Source: DAHUYF01 sp963789275 | GTDB taxonomy: Bacteria > Pseudomonadota > Alphaproteobacteria > ATCC43930 > CGMCC-115725 | Direction: 5' to 3' | DNA: 64,000 nt | Assembly: GCA_963789275.1 (NCBI GenBank) | Contig: CAWBKF010000003.1 | Location: 512,819-576,818, forward strand | Shown here: piece after piece, positions 57,786 through 63,953 of the stretch | Numbering within the stretch: the stretch's first letter is position 1 | Layout of the letters: every line of letters begins with the position of its first letter | Position numbers and translations under genes: made by a program | The notes under the pieces: model-generated | Seen by the model: the letters and a program-made list of their open reading frames with translations, nothing else | What the model was told of the DNA's origin: nothing | Databases searched by the model: none

Positions 57786-57816
57786 TTGACCGCTTTATTC
57801 GCTTGGCGGATGCTAC
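57786..57816 (+). promoter_or_regulatory. Candidate promoter for riboswitch 2 and the metallophosphoesterase
   Basis: TTGACC (57786-57791) and TGCTAC (57811-57816) are spaced by 19 bases, a little long, and end about ten bases before the aptamer. Between this and the divergent hyf promoter (about 57590-57785) I see nothing else; a short minus-strand frame there has no support. Confidence 0.4.
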
Positions 57817-57826
57817 GAACTGAGAA

Positions 57827-57872
57827 GGGGATGGAGTTCCCCATAACCGCCGATGAGGCTGATGACTCCTAC
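57827..57872 (+). ncRNA. Fluoride riboswitch (crcB motif) of the metallophosphoesterase gene
   Basis: The order is hairpin GGGGATGGAGTTCCCC, linker ATAACC, short hairpin GCCGATGAGGC, TGATGACTCCTACC, matching the fluoride aptamer. Loop GGAGT can pair with ACTCC (57865-57869). The alternative partner of ACTCC is GGAGT at 57889-57893, which overlaps the ribosome-binding site of a 16-codon leader frame. The layout resembles that of the hyf switch. Confidence 0.88.
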
Positions 57873-57896
57873 CGCGTAGCATGCGACGGGAGTTCT

Positions 57897-57947
57897 ATGC
57901 CTGCTCCCGTCATCCGGCGGGCTTTCTTATGCCCGCCACCCCATTGA
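57897..57947 (+). CDS. 16-residue leader reading frame after riboswitch 2
   Basis: ATG at 57897 is preceded by GGGAG at a normal distance and opens a 16-codon frame (Met-Pro-Ala-Pro-Val-Ile-Arg-Arg-Ala-Phe-Leu-Cys). It stops four bases before a GTG at 57952 that is in frame with the metallophosphoesterase. The ribosome-binding site can be hidden by the ACTCC strand of the aptamer. Another inverted repeat, GGCGGGC with GCCCGCC, lies within this frame (57917-57937). Confidence 0.45.
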   Translation: MPAPVIRRAFLCPPPH

Positions 57948-58050
57948 CGATGTGGGAGGCGGCCCGTCTGATGAGACTGTCGTACGTATCGGCGGCGCCG
58001 GCTCGGCAGCAGCCCTGCGTCATTTTCCCTCACCTCTCCGGAGTACGGCG

Positions 58051-58890
58051 ATGAAGATCGCCGTCATGAGCGACCTGCATCTCGAGTTCGATGCAAGGTA
58101 CGCAGATAGCCCTGACCGGAGCGCGCTCGGCAAAGACGCGCTTGATTTCTACCTGAAACCACCTGAGCCCCGGGCTGACCTTCTCGTGCTCGCCGGCGAC
58201 GTCCATAACGGTCCATTGGCGGTCGATTGGGTGCTCCGACACTTCGCAATCCCCGCGATCCTGATCGGCGGGAATCACGAAGCCTATGGTCACGAACTCT
58301 TTCGGGTGATTGCGTTCAATCGCCAGAAGGCGAGCGCTACGGACGGTCGGGTTGTCTTTCTTGAGAGAGCGACGTGGGAGTGCGAGTTGGCTGCGGGTGA
58401 ACGAGCCCGCTTCATCGGCACGACGCTGTGGACGGATTTTCAGCTCTACGGCGCCCCGGCGACCTCGATGACAATCGCGCAGGAGCGGCTCGAAGATTTC
58501 AAGGTGATCAGGATCGAGCGTGGCCACAAGCTGCGCACGCTTCGCCCGTCCGATACCATCCGCTTGCACGACGCCTCTCTCGCGTTCCTTCACGAAGAGC
58601 TCAGCCGGCCATTTGACGGTGCTACCGTGGTTGTCACCCACCACGCCCCTTCACCCCGATCGATCGCGCCCAAGTTTCGCGACGACCCGCTCAACCCGGC
58701 CTTCGCCTCGGACCTTGATACGTTGATCTATAGCTACGAGCCGTCGGTATGGATCCATGGGCATATGCACAACTCGTTTGACTACATGATCGGACGCACT
58801 CGCGTTGTCTGCAATCCCAGAGGCTATTTTCCCGATCAGCTGAATTTGCAGTTCAATCCTCACTTCGTCGTGGAGGTCGAGAGATCGTGA
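58051..58890 (+). CDS. Calcineurin-like metallophosphoesterase under fluoride control
   Basis: The 279-residue protein has all metallophosphoesterase blocks: Met-Ser-Asp-Leu-His-Leu-Glu at the start, Ala-Gly-Asp-Val-His-Asn near 53, Gly-Gly-Asn-His-Glu near 78, Thr-His-His-Ala near 200, and His-Gly-His-Met-His near 240. These bind two metal ions. The substrate is unknown. The ATG at 58051 has GGAG eight bases upstream; a GTG at 57952, linked to the leader frame, would add 33 residues without conserved features. A fluoride riboswitch lies upstream, and since fluoride inhibits many metallophosphatases, raised synthesis may compensate (inference). Confidence 0.88.
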   Translation: MKIAVMSDLHLEFDARYADSPDRSALGKDALDFYLKPPEPRADLLVLAGDVHNGPLAVDWVLRHFAIPAILIGGNHEAYGHELFRVIAFNRQKASATDGRVVFLERATWECELAAGERARFIGTTLWTDFQLYGAPATSMTIAQERLEDFKVIRIERGHKLRTLRPSDTIRLHDASLAFLHEELSRPFDGATVVVTHHAPSPRSIAPKFRDDPLNPAFASDLDTLIYSYEPSVWIHGHMHNSFDYMIGRTRVVCNPRGYFPDQLNLQFNPHFVVEVERS

Positions 58891-58915
58891 CGGCGCCGGC
58901 ACCGGCTGGAATTTG

Positions 58916-58947
58916 TTGACGCCTCTGCCGGAACGGCGGATTTCTAG
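58916..58947 (+). promoter_or_regulatory. Candidate promoter before riboswitch 3
   Basis: TTGACG (58916-58921) and a weak -10 TTCTAG (58942-58947) lie just before the third aptamer. The spacing is 20 bases, so the -10 assignment is uncertain. It implies that the DUF190 gene has its own transcript separate from the metallophosphoesterase gene, which ends at 58890. Confidence 0.35.
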
Positions 58948-58956
58948 GGTCCGCGA

Positions 58957-59004
58957 AGGGGATGGAGCTCCCCGAAAACCGCCGAAATGGCTGATGGCTC
59001 CTAC
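58957..59004 (+). ncRNA. Fluoride riboswitch (crcB motif) of the DUF190 gene
   Basis: Hairpin GGGGATGGAGCTCCCC, linker GAAAACC, short hairpin GCCGAAATGGC, then TGATGGCTCCTAC. The pseudoknot strands are GGAGC and GCTCC, while the other two switches have GGAGT and ACTCC: a compensatory change that supports the pairing. The 3' strand is shared with a strong terminator stem. Confidence 0.92.
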
Positions 59005-59033
59005 GGCGTCGAGCACGTTGTAGGAGCTTTTTT
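58997..59033 (+). terminator. Fluoride-controlled intrinsic terminator
   Basis: A perfect 8-bp stem (GCTCCTAC at 58997-59004 with GTAGGAGC at 59020-59027) is followed directly by six T. Its left arm contains the GCTCC needed for the aptamer pseudoknot, so ligand binding should prevent terminator formation and switch on the DUF190 gene. Confidence 0.9.
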
Positions 59034-59094
59034 GTTGGCCGCATTTGGCGATGTCATCAGGAGACAAAGTAAGACGCCAGAGGAGGACATGAAA

Positions 59095-59436
59095 ATGGAC
59101 ATCCCAAAAGATGCGATGCTGCTCCGCGTCTTCATTGGCGAAGATCAACGTTACCATAGCCACCCGCTCTTCGAATCCATTGTTCTCAAGGCGCGTGAGC
59201 TGCATCTTGCCGGGGCAACTGTCCTTCGCGGGCCCATGGGCTTCGGCCATTCCAGCAGGCTCCACACGACGACGATCTTGCGTCTCTCCGAGGATCTTCC
59301 GATGGTCATCGAAATCGTCGACAGCGAGCAGAAGATCAAAGAGTTCCTGCCTGTCCTGGATGAAATGATCGGCAGCGGCCTTGTCACGCTCGAGAAGGTC
59401 CAGGTTCTTGGCTACGGTGAGACCAAGGTCAACTGA
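59095..59436 (+). CDS. DUF190 family protein
   Basis: DUF190 proteins are small PII-like ferredoxin-fold proteins, often encoded beside crcB. The 113-residue product has Leu-Leu-Arg-Val-Phe-Ile-Gly-Glu near the start, Gly-Ala-Thr-Val-Leu-Arg-Gly-Pro-Met-Gly-Phe-Gly near 43-54 and Asp-Leu-Pro-Met-Val-Ile-Glu-Ile-Val-Asp near 70-80, all family motifs. ATG at 59095 is eight bases after AGGAGG; 59089 is also possible. It follows the terminator-type riboswitch and faces crcB. A ligand-sensing role for the fluoride channel is plausible but not shown. Confidence 0.88.
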   Translation: MDIPKDAMLLRVFIGEDQRYHSHPLFESIVLKARELHLAGATVLRGPMGFGHSSRLHTTTILRLSEDLPMVIEIVDSEQKIKEFLPVLDEMIGSGLVTLEKVQVLGYGETKVN

Positions 59437-59596
59437 TTGAGTGGATGATCGTCACGGGAAGGAGAAGCCGGATGCGTGGCCTCTCGAGCACCGCAGCCTC
59501 CAGATCGGAGGCGGCTTGGCAGCAATCTGCTGGCACTCACCGTTCATAGAGACGATTATCCCTGGCCCGCCGTTCGGCACGACGAGGCCGCCAGTA

Positions 59597-60163
59597 TCAT
59601 ATCCATTTGCCAGTATTGAGGCCGACGGCGATGGCGTGCCCCGTCCAGACCGCGACCAGACAGAGCATCAGCGACAGGCCAATATTGCCCACAGCCTGCA
59701 ACCAGTCCCCGTTGTTCGCCAGATTGAGCGTCTGCAGGCTGAACGAAGAAAAGGTGGTGTAGCCACCGCAGAGGCCGACCATGACAAACTGCCGCACTGT
59801 CGAGCCGACCAGGAGGCGGCCATCAGGCCCGGTCAGCGTCGCGAAGAACCCGATGATCAGCGACCCGACCACATTGATGATGAGCGTGCCCCAGGGAAAC
59901 GTCTCGCCGAAGAGACGTGCCGCTATCCCCGAGCACCAATAGCGGGCGATTCCGCCGAGCGCGCTCCCGATGCCGATCCAAAGGTAGAGAGCGGCTACTC
60001 TGGCGTTGGTGGCCAGAACGGTGGGACCGTCGACCCTTCCGGTCGAGAGCTGATGGATGAAGACCCGCAACAGCAGCAGCAGCGCGGCGGCGACCGCCCC
60101 GCCAAACAGAAATTTCCAGGCGGGCTGCGCCCGCAGCCCTAGTGATGGCTTCTCCACAGACAT
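59597..60163 (-). CDS. crcB: CrcB/FluC fluoride channel with N-terminal extension
   Basis: The C-terminal 128 residues are a complete four-helix FluC subunit: Gly-Ile-Gly-Ser-Ala-Leu-Gly-Gly-Ile-Ala-Arg-Tyr, Asn-Val-Val-Gly-Ser-Leu-Ile-Ile-Gly, Gly-Gly-Tyr-Thr-Thr-Phe-Ser-Ser-Phe-Ser, and a final helix. The only start in frame, at 60163, adds 60 residues with one more hydrophobic helix (about 15-36), which is unusual. It is convergent with the DUF190 gene; the 160 bases between hold no other gene. I see no riboswitch upstream of it. With the other CrcB truncated, this is the intact fluoride exporter of the window. Confidence 0.85.
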   Translation of the reverse strand: MSVEKPSLGLRAQPAWKFLFGGAVAAALLLLLRVFIHQLSTGRVDGPTVLATNARVAALYLWIGIGSALGGIARYWCSGIAARLFGETFPWGTLIINVVGSLIIGFFATLTGPDGRLLVGSTVRQFVMVGLCGGYTTFSSFSLQTLNLANNGDWLQAVGNIGLSLMLCLVAVWTGHAIAVGLNTGKWI

Positions 60164-60357
60164 CCGACGTGGCTATCCCGACTTGCTGCAGGGCAATAGG
60201 CACAACCTTCGTCTCCGCATGCTGATGCTCCGGCCACCGGTGCAACGCAGCAATACGTTGTTTGACGTAGTGGTCAGAATGACCGGCCGTAATCGGATCA
60301 GCACCCAACCGACAAGCGTGACCTGCCTGTGGAAGCGCGTTCAAACGTGACCCCGTC

Positions 60358-60398
60358 CGAGCCACGACTGACCACCAAATCCTTTCCGTTCAGCCTAT
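60358..60398 (-). pseudogene. Remnant of a second antitoxin gene
   Basis: These 41 bases match 61615-61655 inside the intact antitoxin gene with one mismatch (coding Arg-Leu-Asn-Gly-Lys-Asp-Leu-Val-Val-Ser-Arg-Gly-Ser). The 5' part of that gene is deleted: the fragment continues directly into a copy of the sequence found after zapE. It shows that a second toxin-antitoxin unit once stood here. Confidence 0.75.
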
Positions 60399-60532
60399 GC
60401 AATGCCGAGTTTACCATGGCAGTACAGTGGGCTTAGCAGCAGTCGCTACCCCCGCCGCCCGGCGATGTAATCCTCGCTCTGCATCTCGATCAGCCGCGAG
60501 ACCGTGCGCTCGAACTCGAAGGACCCGTCGCC
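60398..60532 (-). repeat. zapE 3'-end repeat, copy 1
   Basis: This 135-base block repeats 61821-61955. About 48 bases match the sequence after the zapE stop (about four differences), and 87 bases match the last codons of zapE with one synonymous difference, encoding the same Tyr-Ile-Ala-Gly-Arg-Arg-Gly-stop end. No upstream zapE reading frame is attached. See copy 2 at 61021 and the gene itself at 61869. Confidence 0.9.
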
Positions 60533-60583
60533 TTCGAAGTCTAGTGGCCGCGGCAGCGCCTCAGCGAGCCGCAAGCAGGTTCT

Positions 60584-60611
60584 TCAATCTCCAAGTACGG
60601 TTCTCTGCCTG
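60584..60611 (-). pseudogene. Remnant of a Doc-like toxin gene end
   Basis: These 28 bases resemble 61161-61188, the last codons of the intact toxin, at 23 positions and keep its stop (Arg-Gln-Arg-Thr-Val-Leu-Gly-Asp against Arg-Gln-Arg-Ile-Val-Arg-Glu-Asp). The similarity ends exactly at the stop codon of the unrelated gene at 60612, marking a recombination joint. Confidence 0.6.
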
Positions 60612-60929
60612 CTATGAAGACGACGGCGGATCAGAAAGCAGGGCGACGAGCTCACCGGGAGTGAAAAACCATCTTCCATCGACTCGCTGGCCACATATCG
60701 AAATCGTGTAAAACGCCTTTCGGCGTGGTCGGGAGCCTTTAGGAGGCCTGGGCGTATACTCGATCGTGACCTGATGCCCCGGAATATGGGGCCGGCATTG
60801 GGGGGCAATAGTGCGAACGAGATCAGAATTAGGCAATCGGCCGTCAAGCGCATCCGCGATAGTCTGAAGGACGACGACTAACTCGGGGCCTACATCTCTG
60901 GCCTTCCACCACTCTGTCATACGCACCAC
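60612..60929 (-). CDS. Hypothetical protein between zapE-tail repeats
   Basis: I do not recognise this 105-residue protein. It begins Met-Val-Arg-Met-Thr-Glu-Trp-Trp-Lys, has a central basic stretch (Pro-Arg-Pro-Pro-Lys-Gly-Ser-Arg-Pro-Arg-Arg-Lys) and a C-terminal Trp-Phe-Phe-Thr-Pro-Gly-Glu-Leu. The start is GTG at 60929 or ATG at 60920. It lies between two zapE-tail copies in the position that the toxin gene holds in the neighbouring unit, so it may be cargo of the same kind. Confidence 0.5.
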   Translation of the reverse strand: MVRMTEWWKARDVGPELVVVLQTIADALDGRLPNSDLVRTIAPQCRPHIPGHQVTIEYTPRPPKGSRPRRKAFYTISICGQRVDGRWFFTPGELVALLSDPPSSS

Positions 60930-61020
60930 TTCTTATGAGGGCCGCGCCTCTTAGACGTATCAGTGGCAACATCGATTAGCCCGACGACATCGTTATCTTC
61001 CATCGTTATCGGACTGGTGG

Positions 61021-61138
61021 CTACCCCCGCCGGCCGGCGATGTAATCCTCGCTCTGCATCTCGATCAGCCGCGAGACCATGCGCTCGAACTCGAAGGACC
61101 CGTCGCCCTCGACGTAGACCTGCTGCGGCGGCGCCCCG
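61021..61138 (-). repeat. zapE 3'-end repeat, copy 2
   Basis: This 118-base block matches 61869-61986, the last 39 codons of zapE, at all but about five positions. It keeps the reading frame and stop; changes are synonymous or conservative (Thr to Met, Glu-Leu to Gln-Val). Unlike copy 1 it lacks the sequence that follows the zapE stop. It lies 22 bases after the toxin stop codon. Confidence 0.9.
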
Positions 61139-61160
61139 TGCGACGCTCCGAGCCGGTTAC

Positions 61161-61562
61161 TTAATCTTCACGTACAATTCTCTGCCTGAACCACTCGACG
61201 ATCTGCTCGAATGTCATAGTATGATCCACAATCGCCAGAATCATATTTTCGATGTCCGTATTGAGCCGCCGTTCATCGGACCTATCAAAATCGTAGCCGC
61301 TGCGCCGTAAAAATAGATAGACCATGAGAAGCGCCGTCCGCTTGTTTCCATCGACGAACCCATGGTTTAGCGCAAGGGAATGAACGAGCGCTGCGGCCTT
61401 TTGCGAGACAGAACGATAATAGCCGGTGTATGGCCTGGCTATGGCCGCTTCGATAGAGCCAATATCTCGGATACCTGCCAAGCCGCCGAACATCAGCGCA
61501 AAAGCATGGGCTGCCAGCACTTCGACCAGCTTAACCCGGTAGTGCCGCTTATTTGTCGGCAA
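61161..61562 (-). CDS. doc: Doc-type Fic toxin
   Basis: Doc toxins phosphorylate EF-Tu and stop translation. The 133-residue protein has the motif His67-Gly-Phe-Val-Asp-Gly-Asn-Lys-Arg-Thr-Ala-Leu (67-78), then Leu-Phe-Leu-Arg-Arg-Ser-Gly-Tyr-Asp-Phe, and Ile-Gly-Ser-Ile-Glu-Ala-Ala-Ile-Ala-Arg-Pro near 34-44, all as in the Phd-Doc group. The catalytic His and the anion loop are intact. It overlaps the upstream antitoxin gene by 14 bases. The partner is not a recognisable Phd protein. Confidence 0.88.
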   Translation of the reverse strand: MPTNKRHYRVKLVEVLAAHAFALMFGGLAGIRDIGSIEAAIARPYTGYYRSVSQKAAALVHSLALNHGFVDGNKRTALLMVYLFLRRSGYDFDRSDERRLNTDIENMILAIVDHTMTFEQIVEWFRQRIVRED

Positions 61563-61770
61563 GCCGCCTCAACGCGCCTCTAAAGGTTTTGGCAGTGTCC
61601 TCCAGGATGGCCCGCGAGCCACGACTGACCACCAAATCCTTTCCGTTTAGCCTATAGACACCGGCAGATGGGTGATCGCCATGCGTCTTACGACGATTAT
61701 CCAACGCCTTCTTTTGCGAACGGGAGCGAGGATGGTCGCTCTTTCCGCTGATATCGCGCTTCCTACTCAT
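61549..61770 (-). CDS. Probable antitoxin of the Doc-type toxin
   Basis: This 73-residue protein is very basic at its N-terminus (Met-Ser-Arg-Lys-Arg-Asp-Ile-Ser) and ends with a short globular part (Val-Tyr-Arg-Leu-Asn-Gly-Lys-Asp-Leu-Val-Val-Ser-Arg-Gly). I know no family name for it. Its place directly upstream of, and overlapping, a Doc-type toxin gene makes an antitoxin role likely. A fragment of a second copy lies at 60358-60398. Confidence 0.6.
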   Translation of the reverse strand: MSRKRDISGKSDHPRSRSQKKALDNRRKTHGDHPSAGVYRLNGKDLVVSRGSRAILEDTAKTFRGALRRLADK

Positions 61771-61868
61771 ATGGTCCCTCGGAGTGGTCTGTAACCAGGC
61801 TCCTGCCGTTAATATGACATTGCAACGCCGAGTTTACCACGTCGGTACAGTGGGCTTAGCAGCAGTCG

Positions 61869-63032
61869 CTACCCCCGCCGGCCGGCGATGTAATCCTCGC
61901 TCTGCATCTCGATCAGCCGCGAGACCGTGCGCTCGAACTCGAAGGACCCGTCGCCCTCGACATAGAGCTCCTGCGGCGGCGCCTCGGCGGAGCAGATGAG
62001 ATTGCCGCGCACCTCGTAGAGCGTGTCGATGAAGGTGTTGAAGCGCTTGGCAGCGTCGCGCCGGTCCGGGCTCAGGCGCGGGATCGCCTCGACGATGAAG
62101 GTGTGGAAGGTCTGGACCAGCGCCAGATAGTCGGCGGGCCCAAGCGGCTCGCCGCAGAGCTGGGCGAAGCTGAACCAGGCGACGTTCTTGGCGGCGCGCG
62201 GCACGATGACGAAGCGCGCCTGCACCAGCAGCGTCTTGCTCGGGGCCGAGGCGTTGTCGGTGAGATCGGCAAAGGCGCGCTCCAGCGCGCGATAGGCGCT
62301 GTCGTCGGCCGGGGCGAAATAGACCTGGCGGCCGGCAAAGCGCGCCATGCGGTAGTCGCGGCCGTCATCGAGCTCGAGGATGTCGAGCTTCTCCTTGAGC
62401 AGCGCGATGAAGGGCAGGAAGCGCTCGCGCTGCAGCCCGTCCTTGTAGAGATCGTCCGGCGCGCGGTTGGAGGTCGCCACCACCACCACGCCGGCCTCGA
62501 ACAGCGCGGCGAAGAGCCGCCCCAGGATCATCGCATCGGCGATGTCGGTGACCTGGAACTCGTCGAAGCAGAGCAGCGTCGCCTCGCGCGCGATCGCCTG
62601 CGCCACCGCCGGGATCGGGTCGCCCTTCGTGGCGCGGCGCGCATGGATGCGCTCATGCACTTCGAGCATGAAGGCGTAGAAATGCACGCGGCGCTTCTTC
62701 TCCACCGGCGCCGTGACGAAGAACATGTCCATGAGCATGCTCTTGCCGCGGCCGACGCCGCCGAAGAGATAGAGGCCGAGCGGCGGCGGGTCGCTCGCCG
62801 GCGCCAGGCCGAGCCGGGCGCGCCAGCCATGCTCGCCATTGTTGGGCTTGTAGGTCGCCAGCGCCCGCCACAGGCTCTGCAGCTTGTCGACGGCGAGCCG
62901 CTGCGACGAGGCCGGCATCAGCTCGCCGCTCTGCAGCCGCGCGCGGTATTGCGCCAGCGGACCATCGGTCGCGCGGGGCGGGGGGGCGGTCGAGGAGGCG
63001 GGAAGGATCGGCACCGGCATGGACGAGGGCAT
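61869..63032 (-). CDS. zapE: Cell-division AFG1-like ATPase ZapE
   Basis: ZapE interacts with FtsZ and belongs to the AFG1 ATPases. The protein (387 residues from the ATG at 63032; an in-frame ATG at 63143 is less likely) has Walker A Gly-Gly-Val-Gly-Arg-Gly-Lys-Ser-Met, Walker B Leu-Leu-Cys-Phe-Asp-Glu-Phe, and Ala-Thr-Ser-Asn-Arg-Ala-Pro. It ends Glu-Asp-Tyr-Ile-Ala-Gly-Arg-Arg-Gly. The gene for its last 29-39 residues is repeated twice downstream. In many alphaproteobacteria zapE is next to mdh (from memory); here 17 kb of accessory DNA lies between. Confidence 0.95.
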   Translation of the reverse strand: MPSSMPVPILPASSTAPPPRATDGPLAQYRARLQSGELMPASSQRLAVDKLQSLWRALATYKPNNGEHGWRARLGLAPASDPPPLGLYLFGGVGRGKSMLMDMFFVTAPVEKKRRVHFYAFMLEVHERIHARRATKGDPIPAVAQAIAREATLLCFDEFQVTDIADAMILGRLFAALFEAGVVVVATSNRAPDDLYKDGLQRERFLPFIALLKEKLDILELDDGRDYRMARFAGRQVYFAPADDSAYRALERAFADLTDNASAPSKTLLVQARFVIVPRAAKNVAWFSFAQLCGEPLGPADYLALVQTFHTFIVEAIPRLSPDRRDAAKRFNTFIDTLYEVRGNLICSAEAPPQELYVEGDGSFEFERTVSRLIEMQSEDYIAGRRG

Positions 63033-63141
63033 GTCATACAGAAAAACACGTCCCCGTGCAAAAACCCTTGATGGGTTGGGGATTGCCAGCGCCGCCGCCG
63101 CGCGCGATAGAGACCGGGAGCGGAAAAGCTGGGACCTTCGC

Positions 63142-63801
63142 ATGCCAAAAACACCGGGATCACCGGGACTCCTTCGATTCTTCGGCCGGATCGGCGACCA
63201 TGGCTGGCGCGAGAGCGCTTATTTCACCTTCAGCGTGCGGTCGCCGGCCCTTCGCCGCTGGCTCGCCGCGCAGCTCCCGGCGAAACCCATGCGGATCCTT
63301 TCCGTCGGCTGCGGCAGCGGGGAGCTGGAACAGTACCTCTGCGAAGACGGGCATGATGTCGTCGGCATCGACGTGTCGACGCCGATGCTGCGGCGTGCGA
63401 GGAAGCGCGGGCTCACCGCCCTGGTCCAGGCCGAATTGCATGCCCTGCCCTTCCGCGCCGGCAGCTTCGACGCCGTCCTCTTCGCCGAAAGCATCGGCTA
63501 TCTGCACCTGCCGACGGCGTTCGCGGAAGCGGCGCGGGTGCTGCGCAAACGCGGCCGGCTGCTGATCACGACCTATTCCGGCGCGGTGACGCGCCACGCT
63601 GCCTATGCAGCGGCGGACATCGCCGAGATCACCGCCGCGCTCGCCACGGCCGGCCTGCGCGTGGCGGAGCACCGCTTCCTCGCGGCCAAGCGCGCTTCGG
63701 TGACGGCGGTGCCGTCGGATGAGGGATCGACCCTGCTCTATGTCCTGTCGCGGCGAATGCCGGACAAGACGAAGCGGAGCCGCAAGCGATTGCCGGGGTA
63801 G
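63142..63801 (+). CDS. Class I SAM-dependent methyltransferase
   Basis: The 219-residue protein has motif I Ile-Leu-Ser-Val-Gly-Cys-Gly-Ser-Gly-Glu-Leu near 51-61, Val-Val-Gly-Ile-Asp-Val-Ser near 73, and Phe-Asp-Ala-Val-Leu-Phe-Ala-Glu-Ser near 108, as in UbiE/methyltransf_11 proteins. Its substrate is unknown. The ATG at 63142 is chosen because the next in-frame upstream starts would overlap zapE deeply. It is divergent from zapE across about 110 bases. Confidence 0.82.
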   Translation: MPKTPGSPGLLRFFGRIGDHGWRESAYFTFSVRSPALRRWLAAQLPAKPMRILSVGCGSGELEQYLCEDGHDVVGIDVSTPMLRRARKRGLTALVQAELHALPFRAGSFDAVLFAESIGYLHLPTAFAEAARVLRKRGRLLITTYSGAVTRHAAYAAADIAEITAALATAGLRVAEHRFLAAKRASVTAVPSDEGSTLLYVLSRRMPDKTKRSRKRLPG

Positions 63802-63840
63802 AGGACGTTTCGGCTGGATGGATTCGGTATGGATTCGGTG

Positions 63841-63953
63841 CGTCTTTCGACAGGCGCGCTGCGCGCGCCAGCTCAGGATGAGGCATTTTTCTTTGTGCCA
63901 TCAACACTATAACCTCATCCTGAGCTTGCGCCGCAGGCGCATGTCGAAGGACG
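63841..63953. repeat. Pair of inverted REP-like palindromic repeats
   Basis: Two 41-43-base units lie head to head at 63841-63883 and 63913-63953, sharing CTCATCCTGAGC and GTCGAAGGACG ends; each unit is itself a GC-rich stem (GGCGCGCTGCGCGCGCC and TGCGCCGCAGGCGCA). Together they could fold into one long hairpin. Such extragenic palindromes are common in alphaproteobacteria. They begin 40 bases after the methyltransferase stop and may also end its transcript. Confidence 0.75.

Noticed and set aside
57620..57844. 74-residue minus-strand frame near the riboswitches
   Set aside because: It overlaps the aptamer and promoter of the plus-strand switch and has no ribosome-binding site or known family.
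59823..60365. Minus-strand frame of 180 codons overlapping crcB in another frame
   Set aside because: The crcB frame explains the region; this frame runs through antitoxin and zapE-tail remnants and has no conserved features.
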